Shown here: piece by piece, positions 20,289-29,590 of the stretch
Layout of the letters: each line of letters opens with the position of its first letter
Numbering within the stretch: position 1 is the first letter of the stretch
Assembly (NCBI GenBank): GCA_028822935.1
Contig: JAPKCM010000032.1
Coordinates: 1-53,852 of the forward strand
Source: Akkermansiaceae bacterium
GTDB taxonomy: Bacteria; Verrucomicrobiota; Verrucomicrobiia; Verrucomicrobiales; Akkermansiaceae
Direction of reading: 5' to 3'
DNA length: 53,852 nucleotides
Notes under the pieces: model-generated
Told to the model about the DNA's origin: nothing
What the model saw: only the letters and a program-made list of their open reading frames with translations
The model's database searches: none
Translations under genes and position numbers: made by a program

Positions 20289-22223
20289 TTCACGCACACT
20301 GGTCACCTTGAGCGCAAGCACGCCGAAGGCATAGACCACGACTCCCAACCCAATCAAGAAGCTCATCCCGATGACTTTTTGCCAAAAGGCTTCACTCATC
20401 CAGGGGGTGAGAATGGGTCGAGCAAACCAAAGAGCCACCGCCATGACACTGCTGGCAATCACCATTCCAATGAGCCGCCGCCAGTTTTCGCGCTTGAGAT
20501 TCACGAAGTTACGAAGGCCAAACCAAAGGAGGAAGACATTGACCCAAGCAGCTACCGAAGTGGCAAAGGCGAGACCGACGTGCCCATAGAAAGGAAAGAG
20601 TGCGAGACTCACGACAATATTTACAAGCACCGTAATTCCCGCCATCCACATCGGGGTTTTGGTATCCTCACGCGCAAAGTAACCAGGCTGGAGCACTTTG
20701 ATCAGGACATAACCAGGAAGGCCGATAGCAAAGGCCCCAAGCGCTCGGCCGGTCTGAAGCGAATCGGATGCCGTGAAATTATCCCGCTCAAAGAGAACCG
20801 ACATGATCTCGACCGGAATCACCATCAGCGCGATAGCCGCCGGAACCGTGACGATCATCGCCAGCTCAAGTCCACTCACCATCGTCTTCGAAGCGGTTTC
20901 TTCCTCCCCTGATTTCAAAAGACGGGTAATCTCAGGAAGCAAAACCATCCCAAAGGCAATCCCGATCATCCCGAGAGGAAGCTGATAAACCCGATCCGAA
21001 TAATAGAGATAGGAAATGGCCCCCTGCTGAAAGGAGGCGATCACCCCGCTGATGAATAGGTTAATCTGCTGAATTCCAGCCGCAATCACACCGGGCCCCA
21101 TCAGAATGAAGAGCCGTTTCATTCCATCATCGAAGACCGGTTTTTTGAGGGCAATCGGAAGCCCTGCCCGACGACAAACCGCCCAGAGAACGCCCAGCTG
21201 GACCACGCCTGCAATCGCAACACACCACGCCAGCACCTCCCCTTTCGCATCGGTAAACTGCACCACCCCAAGGAGCCCAATTAGGAACACGACATTCAAA
21301 AGGACCGGCGAAAAGGCGGGAGCGGCAAACTTTTTCAGAGTCGTCAGAACGCCACTGAGATGGGCCACCAGTGCCATGCAGAGCAGGTAGATAAAGGTGA
21401 TCTTTGAAAACTTCACCGTGAGATCAAACGCCCCGGGATCATTACGAAAGACCTGAAACTTTCCTGACCCGCTCACGGAGCCGGAAAGAATAGCGTAATC
21501 GTGATCTTCAGGGAGAGGAATCCGGAGTGAGCCATCTTGAAAATTCCAAGTTCCAGCGGTGAAGATCCGGGACTTCACCTCCTCTTCTAGTTCCCCCTCC
21601 TTCACCTCGCCTGGGCGGTCCAAGGCATCGTCGAGGACGGACTCGATCATCACCGTTTCGCCCACCGCTTGGGTGTCACCTCCAAAGAGTTCTCCGAGCA
21701 CCTTCCCCACCTCTGGATCTCCGCGTTCGATCAAGGATAGATCATGGAACTTCACCGCCGAACCTTCACTCGATTCAAAATAAACGGCACGTGCCCCCCG
21801 AAGCGTGACTTCAAATTGCTGGGGAGTATCTGAAAGAGACGTATCAACTTTAGAAAGGAAGCCCGGCACCACCGCGAACATGACAAAAGCCATGACCGGA
21901 ATGAGGAGGACAGTCAGCACTCCTAGAACCAGGAAAAGGACCGAGAAGGCATTGTTCGCAAAACCCATCGCTGACTGAGTTCCTCCCTCAACGACTCTCT
22001 TTCCAAAGAGGGGCACAAAGGCAGAATTGAAGGCCCCCTCGCCAAAGATTCGACGGAACATGTTCGGGAAACGAAACGCCGCAAAGAACGCATCAGCGAC
22101 CACCGTGGCACCAAGAAAACGAGCGATGAGAATATCACGAGCAAATCCCAAGATTCGGCTCATCAAAGTGAACCCGGAAATCGTCATCAGAGAGCGGAGC
22201 ATCTGAATAGAGAATGGCGACAC
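20265..22223 (-). CDS. murJ: Lipid II flippase MurJ (MviN) with an inserted domain
   Basis: MurJ moves lipid-linked peptidoglycan precursors across the inner membrane. Family stretches include 'SRILGFARDILIARFLGA', 'FRRIFGEGAFNSAFVPLF' and 'FAAPAFSPVLLNVVFLIG'. The protein has 652 residues where about 510-530 is usual. The excess is an acidic, polar block at about 124-266 between membrane helices 3 and 4, the place where normal MurJ has only a short periplasmic loop. The block contains beta-like strands ('FEVTLRGARAVYFE', 'AILSGSVSGSGKFQVF') and no membrane helix. The remaining 11-12 helices look intact. Its 3' end overlaps the upstream convergent gene. Confidence 0.93.
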   Translation of the reverse strand: MSPFSIQMLRSLMTISGFTLMSRILGFARDILIARFLGATVVADAFFAAFRFPNMFRRIFGEGAFNSAFVPLFGKRVVEGGTQSAMGFANNAFSVLFLVLGVLTVLLIPVMAFVMFAVVPGFLSKVDTSLSDTPQQFEVTLRGARAVYFESSEGSAVKFHDLSLIERGDPEVGKVLGELFGGDTQAVGETVMIESVLDDALDRPGEVKEGELEEEVKSRIFTAGTWNFQDGSLRIPLPEDHDYAILSGSVSGSGKFQVFRNDPGAFDLTVKFSKITFIYLLCMALVAHLSGVLTTLKKFAAPAFSPVLLNVVFLIGLLGVVQFTDAKGEVLAWCVAIAGVVQLGVLWAVCRRAGLPIALKKPVFDDGMKRLFILMGPGVIAAGIQQINLFISGVIASFQQGAISYLYYSDRVYQLPLGMIGIAFGMVLLPEITRLLKSGEEETASKTMVSGLELAMIVTVPAAIALMVIPVEIMSVLFERDNFTASDSLQTGRALGAFAIGLPGYVLIKVLQPGYFAREDTKTPMWMAGITVLVNIVVSLALFPFYGHVGLAFATSVAAWVNVFLLWFGLRNFVNLKRENWRRLIGMVIASSVMAVALWFARPILTPWMSEAFWQKVIGMSFLIGLGVVVYAFGVLALKVTSVRELKLAFRG

Positions 22224-22413
22224 CCCGCCTTGATCTCAAGACATTGCGCAGCTTTGGAGTTGCGAAAGAATAAAAGGAGCATTTTCGAACCGAGATCAGG
22301 TTCGACAGCAAGGCAGGATTTTCTTTGTGTAGCGGGCTATTCAGAGAGAATCTGAACGAAGGTGGCGCTCCTGAGATTAAGTGGGAATAACACCTCAATC
22401 TTTGAGCGATTCC

Positions 22414-22912
22414 TTAAAAAGGCCACCAGTTCCGGCGCACCTTTCTCTTATACTTACCGTCGCCCACGCTCAGAACCTCCACCCTAACTTGGACAAGACC
22501 TTGTTTCTTAAAGCCCAGCTTACCCGCCGCTCTTGGAGTGACATCAATGATCCGTCCAGGAATGAAGGGCCCACGGTCGTTGACCCTGAGTTTGACCGAC
22601 TTGCCGTTCTCCAGATTCGATACCTTCACCCGACAAGGGATGGGGAGAGTCTTATGGGCTGCCGAAAGGGCAAAAGGCTTCACCTTCTCCCCAAGAGAAG
22701 TATCTCCACGAACCAACCCGAAGTACCTGCTCTCATCATACCACGAGGCCTCGCCTACCTCATCGTATCGAAGCGCATCGTCAACCGACATCGGCTGGTA
22801 ATACTGTCCCCTGATGGTATAGCCAAATTGTTGGTATCCCTTGTAACCGCCCCCTCCACATGAAGTGAGGAAAGCGGCGAGGAGCAGGATGAGAGGAAAA
22901 AAATCGTTTCAC
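22414..22912 (-). pseudogene. RlpA-like (double-psi beta-barrel) lipoprotein, frameshifted in the signal peptide
   Basis: The body is an RlpA-type double-psi beta-barrel: 'GEASWYDESRYFGLVRGD', 'PIPCRVKVSNLENGKSVKLR', 'VNDRGPFIPGRIIDVTPRAA'. Such proteins bind or cleave peptidoglycan glycans at the septum. The body frame has no usable start before an in-frame TGA. In the other frame a GTG at 22912 starts 'VKRFF', and one T fewer in the seven-base run at 22897-22903 would join it to 'PLILLLAAFLTSC', a textbook lipoprotein signal with Cys anchor. So either one base was gained or the read has an extra base. A shorter product from the ATG at 22791 (125 residues) would lack export. The GTG directly follows the HU stop codon. 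Confidence 0.75.
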
Positions 22913-23230
22913 TTAGCCTATGCGGCTTTCCAATTCGGGAAGAGTGCGTGCGACTTTTTCTTTAAGCGCTTTCCCGACTTGAAACTTTACCACAGCCCGG
23001 TCTGGGATAGGAATCGTCTTATCCGGATCCTTCGGATTTCTCCCGGGCCGCCCCCTCGCTATCTTTGTTTCAAATGTCCCGAAATCTCTCACTACAACAT
23101 TGTTAGCATTCGCCAACTCTCTTGTAATGATTTCTAAAACAAGGTGAAACATCTTAGACGACATCGTCTGGGTCAGACCCAAACGATCGCTTACTTCTTG
23201 AATAATTTCTTTTTTTGTAAAGTTAGGCAT
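22913..23230 (-). CDS. HU/IHF family DNA-binding protein
   Basis: A 105-residue HU-type protein: helical N-terminal half ('KKEIIQEVSDRLGLTQTMSS', 'LVLEIITRELANANNVVVRD'), then the beta arm 'FGTFETKIARGRPGRNPKD' with the RxGRNP motif at the tip that inserts a Pro into the minor groove. It bends and compacts DNA. The C-terminus is about 10 residues longer than usual. The stop codon abuts the GTG of the RlpA-like gene, so the two are probably one transcript. HU-type versus IHF-type cannot be decided from sequence. Confidence 0.93.
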   Translation of the reverse strand: MPNFTKKEIIQEVSDRLGLTQTMSSKMFHLVLEIITRELANANNVVVRDFGTFETKIARGRPGRNPKDPDKTIPIPDRAVVKFQVGKALKEKVARTLPELESRIG

Positions 23231-23238
23231 TCCTAAAA

Positions 23239-23267
23239 TCTTATGCTTGCGCAGGCACCCTAGTCAA
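23239..23267 (-). promoter_or_regulatory. Candidate sigma-70-type promoter of the HU gene
   Basis: On the minus strand TTGACT (23267-23262) and ATAAGA (23244-23239) are separated by 17 bases. Transcription would start only a few bases before the ATG at 23230, giving an almost leaderless mRNA. An alternative -35 (TTGACA, near 23283-23278) with a weaker -10 would give a 25-base leader. Confidence 0.35.
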
Positions 23268-23635
23268 AATTGCCCTTTTGTCAAAAGGTCGCCTACACCT
23301 AATTTTTGATTCAAGGCGTCACTCCCATGGAAAATTCTCATTCAATTTCCAGAAACTCTTGACAGACAAAATTCTTCTTTTTCTCTTCAATAGATCCGCA
23401 CGCTAGTAAATGGCTCTAGGAACCGATCCGCTTAGGGATGATCCAAATCCCTCTCTCTCACCCTGGAAAAATCGATTTCAGCAGATGGGAATCACACTAT
23501 TTAACGTGCCAAATTTATCATTCATCATTAGAAGTTCATTAAGTATATTTTATCATGGCCCCTATATCGGAGACCAAAATCATCTAATTCACTCGCCAGC
23601 TCACTCCAAAAAGTTAGCGTTTCACTCGCTAAATA
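23268..23635. other. Intergenic region between HU and mutY genes
   Basis: About 370 AT-rich bases between divergent genes. Apart from the candidate HU promoter boxes next to it, I see no gene or structured RNA. The mutY promoter should lie here but is not clear. Confidence 0.4.
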
Positions 23636-24643
23636 ATGGATAAAAAAGCAACCACCAAGGGACCACTCTCAAAGCGCCCCGCATTTCGAAAGGCTCTCAT
23701 CAAATGGTTTGAACAAGGTGGAAAATTTTATCCTTGGAGAGCAACTGACAATCCATGGGAGATTCTAGTCTCCGAGATCATGCTTCAGCAGACCACCGTA
23801 AGTTCCGTAATCGCTAATCGGAGATTCGAGCGCTTCCTCGAAGAGTTCCCTGATCTGGAAACAATTTCCAAGGCTCCAGAAGATCAACTCCTTCGCGCTT
23901 GGGAAGGACTCGGATACTACAACCGGGTCCGAAATCTTCAACGCGCAGCCGTTGCAGTCCTCTCCGACCACCACGGCGCCTTCCCTAAGGATGCCGCTAC
24001 CCTCGAATCCCTTCCCGGAATCGGAAAATACACCGCCGGAGCAGTGTCGTCATTCGCTTTCAATGAGCCAGCCCCCATTGTCGACGCGAACATCGCCCGG
24101 GTTTTGGCACGCCTTTTCAATTACCACAGCCCGATCGATTCCACCGCAGGCATTCGCCAACTTTGGGAATGGGCCGAATCTCTCTTGGACCGAAAGCATC
24201 CTCGTATCTTCAACTCGGCCATCATGGAATTGGGGCAGACTTACTGCTCTCCCAAGAGCCCTGATTGCCAATCATGTCCGGTCCGGAAGTTCTGCCTCTC
24301 AACCTCTCCCGAGTCCCTTCCCCTGAAGAAGCCCCGAAGGAAAGTGGTAAGAATCGACGAGCATGCGATCTTTTTCGAAAAAGATAGATCCATTCTACTC
24401 GCGCAAGAATCAGGCGCCCGAAGGAAAGGTTTTTGGCGCCTCCCATTGAGAAGCGAAGAAGAAGTAGCACACCTCGAACCCGAAACTAAATTCACTTACG
24501 GCATCACCCACCACCGGGTAACGCTCTATCTTTATCGCAACGAGGTCACTCCGGCATCTGCGGAAACCTTTGTTCCGCTAAGCAAACTCGATTCGCTCCC
24601 CATCGCCTCCCCCATTCGCCGCGCGATCGAAGCGAGTCTTTAA
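23636..24643 (+). CDS. mutY: A/G-specific adenine DNA glycosylase MutY
   Basis: MutY removes adenine mispaired with 8-oxoguanine. The 335-residue protein shows the catalytic Glu47 in 'VSEIMLQQTTVSSV', the helix-hairpin-helix 'LPGIGKYTAGA' (126-136), the catalytic Asp150 in 'IVDANIARVLARL', and the 4Fe-4S cluster motif C204-x6-C211-x2-C214-x5-C220. Residues about 230-335 form the NUDIX-like 8-oxoG-sensing C-terminal domain, somewhat shorter than in E. coli. The stop codon is 16 bases from the convergent L,D-transpeptidase stop. Confidence 0.95.
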   Translation: MDKKATTKGPLSKRPAFRKALIKWFEQGGKFYPWRATDNPWEILVSEIMLQQTTVSSVIANRRFERFLEEFPDLETISKAPEDQLLRAWEGLGYYNRVRNLQRAAVAVLSDHHGAFPKDAATLESLPGIGKYTAGAVSSFAFNEPAPIVDANIARVLARLFNYHSPIDSTAGIRQLWEWAESLLDRKHPRIFNSAIMELGQTYCSPKSPDCQSCPVRKFCLSTSPESLPLKKPRRKVVRIDEHAIFFEKDRSILLAQESGARRKGFWRLPLRSEEEVAHLEPETKFTYGITHHRVTLYLYRNEVTPASAETFVPLSKLDSLPIASPIRRAIEASL

Positions 24644-24659
24644 AACTTTCTTAGATCCA

Positions 24660-25253
24660 CTAAAGCCCAAGTTGCTCCTGCAAACTCTGGGGCACAATCT
24701 CAACAGGGGTTCCAATCCTTGTCTTCCGATAGATTAAAGGCTGTGCCTTTTGGTAGGCCCGAATGCATCCAAAGCTACTCCGGGTCCTCTTCTTAAACTT
24801 ACCGACATGCATGCCCACGCCATCCCAAGTAAGCCGCATCCAATAGGGCATTGCAATCCCCTCATAGACGCAGCCCTCAGGCACCTCTCCTGAATGCTCC
24901 CAGGATTTCTCGACTACAACTTTTCCTGTCGCCTCATTGACATATTTCCCGTAGCGGTTGGACCTCTTGCTTTCAATCCGCTCCAATACCTCAAATATTC
25001 CTTGCGGGGTCTCTTTTCCGGGCACTCCCGTGGCGACATCTGTTTCCAGGACAGCCGCTCCTCTTCCATTCAGAAGCCACGCTTTCTGATCCCATAGAGA
25101 AATTTGTATCTTGGTCTCCTTCTCAGAAGTCGCCCGATATTTCATCCACTTCACCCGATAGCCCGGCTTGTTCGACTCACTCGCCCCACATGAGACAAGA
25201 ATGAGCGGAATCAAAAATAGAAGAAGTCTCATAGGCGCTGAGACTAGCCGCAA
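24660..25253 (-). CDS. L,D-transpeptidase (YkuD) lipoprotein
   Basis: A lipoprotein signal ends in 'LILVSC' with Cys22, so the enzyme is probably anchored in a membrane facing the periplasm. The YkuD domain covers about 45-190, with the active-site region 'VGMHVGKFKKRTRSSFGCIR' (His, then S-x-G-C-I-R with the nucleophilic Cys). Such enzymes make 3-3 cross-links in peptidoglycan or attach lipoproteins to it. Two ATG codons (25253 and 25232) could start the gene; the second leaves a tighter signal peptide. The gene is single and converges with mutY. Confidence 0.9.
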   Translation of the reverse strand: MRLVSAPMRLLLFLIPLILVSCGASESNKPGYRVKWMKYRATSEKETKIQISLWDQKAWLLNGRGAAVLETDVATGVPGKETPQGIFEVLERIESKRSNRYGKYVNEATGKVVVEKSWEHSGEVPEGCVYEGIAMPYWMRLTWDGVGMHVGKFKKRTRSSFGCIRAYQKAQPLIYRKTRIGTPVEIVPQSLQEQLGL

Positions 25254-25314
25254 AAATCAGATCTTTTGAAACCAAAAAATGAGACCCTTCCAAAGAATTC
25301 CTTCAAGTGAGCCC

Positions 25315-27618
25315 TTACTCAGCGGTGATCACCCAGCGAATGTATCCATTGGGAAGTCCCCCTGCGGGAGCAAGAGCCTTTAATTGGCCTCCTGTATCGT
25401 TGATGACAACTCCAGCAGAAGACCAGTTCACCATATCTGTGGACCATTCAGCGGAATAACTAATCCCCGGGGCCATCGAACCCGCAGGAACCGCCAAGCA
25501 AAGACTCTCCCCTTCCTGGGCGAGCGAGAATGAGGCGACACCATCATCTGCATGAATCGGACTCGTCCCTAAGGCATATTCCTCCCCGTCACTGAGGCCA
25601 TCTTGATCGAAATCATCATCGAACGCACCTGCTGCCGGGTAGGTCAGCTCGGCCCAGTGATCAAAATTAGTCAACGGCGAAGACCCTCGTACTTCGATCT
25701 CCTTTACCGGACTCCAAGCGAAGGAAAATCCCGCAATAATTGGTCTGACGCGCAGATTGTAAGTTTCCCCCATTTCCAAATTCACCCCAAGGCCCTCCTT
25801 ACTGAAGCCGACCTGCTGATCAGCCGCATTCACGATCGCGGACAGCGAAGCCGTCGCAATCTCAGTTTTTTTGAAGATGATGCCATCGATGAAGATTCCA
25901 ATTGGAAATTGGGGTCCCTGACCGACAAAGTTGAAGCCAGTTAGCCCATCAGATTCATAACTATGAAAAAAACGAATGCGAAGACTATCAGAGACCGGAA
26001 GCTGGACTACCTCCATAGAAAAAAAATCGTCGAAATCTTGATTGATACCGCTAACTCGCGAATTCGATTTCATCCACGATACTCCTCCATCGGTTGAGAA
26101 TTCCACATCCATGTGGGTGGTATTTGTCATTATACCTCGGCGATACTGGTATTCCATCTTGGATTCGTTGGTCGTCGCATAATTATGATCTAGCTCAAAA
26201 TATTCAGGCACATTATTTTGTGCCGCAAATGCCAACCGGAATGACCTTGTTCCTTCAAAAAACTCATCTTTGATGCCATTATCTGATTTCCACTCGTGCG
26301 CAGCCATGAGGTCATAACCAATATTAGTACCATCGATGATCTGAGGGTTTAATTCCGCTCCTTCAACCCCGATTAGCTCCCCACGCTGTGAAACCTCGAA
26401 CTCAACTTGATCTGCCCCTCGAACCGGCCCGAAATAATAGTTGGCTCCTGAAACAGGGGGCGACTTTACTCCCACGAGTTCGAGATCCAAAAGAACATTG
26501 GGATCGATGATCGTTACCGTGTAAGAATGGCTCGACGGTCCCCCACCCTGAATATTATCGACGGTAACCTCATAGGTGACATCCTTTGAAAAATCGTCCG
26601 TTAATCCACTGGGCACCCAGGTAATCGTGGCGTCGCCATAGATTTTTTCGTCACCCCCACCCGCTGAGCCCTCACCACTTCCACCCTGACTATTGTGAGG
26701 AACCCCCATACTTTGAGCCACCACCTTCAAAATCACTGGACCATTTGGCCCCGTCATCGTCACCATTGCCTGCGAGAAATCTGCACCAGGATAGCTTAGC
26801 GACCACAAGTCGGACAAGATCGGTGCAGGACAGAAACCATCATTAGGCCACGCCACGAACTTTTCTTCGCGATCGGAGAAATCACCAATTATATAGAGAA
26901 CATTGGCTCCTGGGCGCTTCAGAGAGCCATTTCCATCAACAATAGTTGGAATGTCCCCCGTAGCCATATGTGCTGAAGCGGTGAAAAGCATCCAGCGACG
27001 GTGACCCACATAGCGGTTGAAGAGATTATCTGTGGTCGTTCCGGGTTCATTCATGTAGGCATCGATCGCTCCAGGCCCCCACAATCGGCCCGCAAGGTTG
27101 GAATAAAACGCAGCATTCCACGCGGCTGCGGTGAAACCCTCCCACATTGGGTCCAATGCGTGGGTGAGTTCAAAACCTGGCCTTTCATCTGAGCCACCGT
27201 ATTTCTGAATATCAAACACCAGCGCTGCCGCTCGTGCCGCCTCAGATTTAGTGGTTCCAGCGGGGGCCATCCAAAGATCTTCCTCTTCGCTGAACACTTC
27301 CTTTTCTTCAAAAGAAATGTCAGCGCGGAGACCGACTAAGGCGCGGTAGAAGTTGACACGACGCTGAACGTCTTTGGTGAATTCAGCAGGAGGAGCAGTC
27401 ACAGAAAAGTTATCCAAGTTAATAGCCCCATCCCAACGATTCTCATACCCTTCGGAGGCCTGATAATAGCGGTGCCAGAACGCCACGACATCACTGCGCA
27501 AATAACGATTCACCTTGAGCATCGTCGCCTCTTCACTCGCAAAAGACGACCCAATCACTAAAAGGAAACCACCGAACAATAGCCCCTTTTTTAAAAATCC
27601 CCCCAGATGAACTATCAT
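25315..27618 (-). CDS. Large secreted protein with CAP/SCP-like domain
   Basis: The 767-residue protein has a signal peptide (about 1-28). Residues about 80-270 resemble the CAP (cysteine-rich secretory/SCP) superfamily in the way bacterial members do: 'QRRVNFYRALVGL', 'LTHALDPMWEGFTAAAWNAA', 'GPGAIDAYMNEPG' and 'NRYVGHRRWMLF'. The middle carries beta-rich domains of an Ig or jellyroll type. Near the end 'DDDFDQDGLSDGEEYALGTS' is a calcium-binding-like repeat typical of Verrucomicrobiota secreted proteins, followed by a beta domain ('SYSAEWSTDMVNWSS'). No catalytic function can be assigned. It stands alone, 60 bases downstream of rsmE on the same strand. Confidence 0.7.
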   Translation of the reverse strand: MIVHLGGFLKKGLLFGGFLLVIGSSFASEEATMLKVNRYLRSDVVAFWHRYYQASEGYENRWDGAINLDNFSVTAPPAEFTKDVQRRVNFYRALVGLRADISFEEKEVFSEEEDLWMAPAGTTKSEAARAAALVFDIQKYGGSDERPGFELTHALDPMWEGFTAAAWNAAFYSNLAGRLWGPGAIDAYMNEPGTTTDNLFNRYVGHRRWMLFTASAHMATGDIPTIVDGNGSLKRPGANVLYIIGDFSDREEKFVAWPNDGFCPAPILSDLWSLSYPGADFSQAMVTMTGPNGPVILKVVAQSMGVPHNSQGGSGEGSAGGGDEKIYGDATITWVPSGLTDDFSKDVTYEVTVDNIQGGGPSSHSYTVTIIDPNVLLDLELVGVKSPPVSGANYYFGPVRGADQVEFEVSQRGELIGVEGAELNPQIIDGTNIGYDLMAAHEWKSDNGIKDEFFEGTRSFRLAFAAQNNVPEYFELDHNYATTNESKMEYQYRRGIMTNTTHMDVEFSTDGGVSWMKSNSRVSGINQDFDDFFSMEVVQLPVSDSLRIRFFHSYESDGLTGFNFVGQGPQFPIGIFIDGIIFKKTEIATASLSAIVNAADQQVGFSKEGLGVNLEMGETYNLRVRPIIAGFSFAWSPVKEIEVRGSSPLTNFDHWAELTYPAAGAFDDDFDQDGLSDGEEYALGTSPIHADDGVASFSLAQEGESLCLAVPAGSMAPGISYSAEWSTDMVNWSSAGVVINDTGGQLKALAPAGGLPNGYIRWVITAE

Positions 27619-27677
27619 ATTTTATTAATGTCATTTTAAACACCTGAAATCAAGAGATTTTAGATAAATTTAATACT

Positions 27678-28421
27678 TCAAGATATCCGAGCGTCGCCTT
27701 CGAAGTATCCGAAAATATTACTTAAGATAAAGAATGCTGCAGTTTCAACACGTAGCACCAACTTGCCTAAGCTTACGAAAGAAAACCCTTCTGCCTTGGC
27801 GAGGTCATATTCCACTGTTGATAAATCGCCTTCTGGACCAACGAGGACCCTGATGGATGAGATGTTTCCAATTACCGAAAGGTACTTACACAGAGGAACG
27901 GCACAATCTTTGAGCGCGCCCACCAACTCTACTTCTGCAAACTCTCGATTTCTCATCCAATCCAAAAAGTGCTGTGGTTCAAGCACTTCCGGAAGCCAAT
28001 CCTGCCCACACTGTTTACTGGCTTCGAGAGCCAAGCGATTCCACTTCGATCTTTTTTTCTCAAGATCCTTGGCTTCGATGCGCACCATCCCTTGCTCTGT
28101 AATGAGAGGTTGGATACGGGAGACTCCTAATTCAACCGCTTTTTGAATGATTAAGTCGAAGGTTTTCCCCTTCGGAATTCCCACTGCTAACTCCACCTGG
28201 AGCCCGGGATCAGACCTTTTCACGTCGCCCAAAAGCTCCAGTTGAACGTTATTCGAACCAAGAGCAATGATCCGCGCCCCAGCATGATGCCCTTGACCAT
28301 CAAAGATTTCAACGACATCTCCCACCTGCTTGCGCATCACTCTTCGACAATGGTGCGCCTCCTCATCCTTCAAAGAAAAAGGTGACTGCCACTTCGCAGG
28401 AGAAATCCAAAACCGGTCCAT
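27678..28421 (-). CDS. rsmE: 16S rRNA m3U1498 methyltransferase RsmE
   Basis: A SPOUT-class methyltransferase that modifies U1498 in 16S rRNA. The 247-residue protein has the PUA-like N-terminal part ('DEEAHHCRRVMRKQVGDVVE') and the knot domain with 'LAVGIPKGKTFDLIIQKAVE', 'RIQPLITEQGMVR', 'SKQCGQDWLPEV', 'VLVGPEGDLSTVEYDLA' and the closing 'LGKLVLRVETAAFF'. It lies 11 bases downstream of dnaJ, so it ends a grpE-dnaJ-rsmE operon, a gene order also known in other bacteria. Confidence 0.95.
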   Translation of the reverse strand: MDRFWISPAKWQSPFSLKDEEAHHCRRVMRKQVGDVVEIFDGQGHHAGARIIALGSNNVQLELLGDVKRSDPGLQVELAVGIPKGKTFDLIIQKAVELGVSRIQPLITEQGMVRIEAKDLEKKRSKWNRLALEASKQCGQDWLPEVLEPQHFLDWMRNREFAEVELVGALKDCAVPLCKYLSVIGNISSIRVLVGPEGDLSTVEYDLAKAEGFSFVSLGKLVLRVETAAFFILSNIFGYFEGDARIS

Positions 28422-28432
28422 TGCCCGAAATC

Positions 28433-29590
28433 TTACAGGTCAAAGAAGCCTTTGGCTTTCTCAAAAAAAGATTCCTGCATCGGTGAATTTTTATCCCCAA
28501 TCGATTCCGTAAATTCTTTGAGCTTCTCCTTCTGCTCTCGATTCAGCTTGGTGGGAACTTCGACCTGAACTTCAATATTGAGCGATCCCTTACCACGACC
28601 GGAAAGGCTGGGCATTCCCCGATCACGAAGTCGGAAAGTTGTCCCGCCCTGGGTCCCCGCTGGAACTTTAATGGTGGCACTTCCAGTCAAAGTCGGAACT
28701 TCTAGCTCCCCACCCAGGGCTGCTGTCGAAAATGGCAAGGGGATCTCACAGAAAAGCTCGTCACTTTCGCGCTGAAAGACTTCGTGCTCTTTTAGATGGA
28801 GAAAAACATAGAGGTCACCTGCAGGACCGCCGCGAAGACCCGCGTCTCCTTTTCCAGTGGAACGAAGTCGGGTGCCATCGTCGACTCCCGCTGGGATTCG
28901 GATGGAAACACGCTCGGCTTCCTGCCTGCGGCCTTCACCATCGCAATCACCACAAGGATCTGAAATCACTTGACCCGCGCCCCGGCATTCCGGACAGGTG
29001 CTTTGCTGAATAAAGATGCCCGCTTGACGCGCAACCGCGCCACGTCCGCCGCAAGTGGTACAGATCTTCGCTCCCCCACCCTTACTCTTTGATCCGGTTC
29101 CTGAGCATTTGCTACAAGAAGCGGATTTTTCAATCTCCAGTTCCTTTTCAACGCCGTTGGCAGCCTCCTCAAGCGTGATCTCAAGATCATAGCGAAGGTC
29201 ACTCCCGCGCTTTTGCCCTGACGAGCCTCGTCCTCCCCGACGACCTCCGCCGCCGCCTCCGAAAAGATCATCGAACATACTTCCGCCGCCGCCGCCGCCG
29301 AAGACCTGGCTAAAGATATCCATCGGATCGTGGAATCCACCACGTCCACCACCGCCGCCACCACCTTCAAATGCGGCATGGCCATAACGATCATAAGCGG
29401 CTCGCTTGTCCTCATCGCCAAGCGCTTCGTAGGCCTGACCGATCTCCTTAAATTTTTCCTCTGCTTTGGGATCATCAGGATTCTTATCCGGATGATGCTT
29501 CATCGCGGCCTTCCGGTAAGCTTTCTTGATGTCACCTTGAGAAGCCTCCTTAGAAACTCCCAGGACCTCGTAATAATCTTTTTCAGCCAT
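28433..29590 (-). CDS. dnaJ: Chaperone protein DnaJ
   Basis: A full-length type I J-protein (385 residues) and cofactor of DnaK. It has the J domain with H33-P34-D35, a long Gly-rich region (about 76-130), the zinc domain with four CxxCxGxG-type repeats ('CSKCSGTG', 'CTTCGGRG', 'CPECRGAG', 'CGDCDGEG'), and the C-terminal peptide-binding domain ('[14 protein letters not shown]'-like sequence, '[12 protein letters not shown]'). Its start overlaps the grpE stop (TAATG). dnaK is not in the window. Confidence 0.97.
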   Translation of the reverse strand: MAEKDYYEVLGVSKEASQGDIKKAYRKAAMKHHPDKNPDDPKAEEKFKEIGQAYEALGDEDKRAAYDRYGHAAFEGGGGGGGRGGFHDPMDIFSQVFGGGGGGSMFDDLFGGGGGGRRGGRGSSGQKRGSDLRYDLEITLEEAANGVEKELEIEKSASCSKCSGTGSKSKGGGAKICTTCGGRGAVARQAGIFIQQSTCPECRGAGQVISDPCGDCDGEGRRQEAERVSIRIPAGVDDGTRLRSTGKGDAGLRGGPAGDLYVFLHLKEHEVFQRESDELFCEIPLPFSTAALGGELEVPTLTGSATIKVPAGTQGGTTFRLRDRGMPSLSGRGKGSLNIEVQVEVPTKLNREQKEKLKEFTESIGDKNSPMQESFFEKAKGFFDL

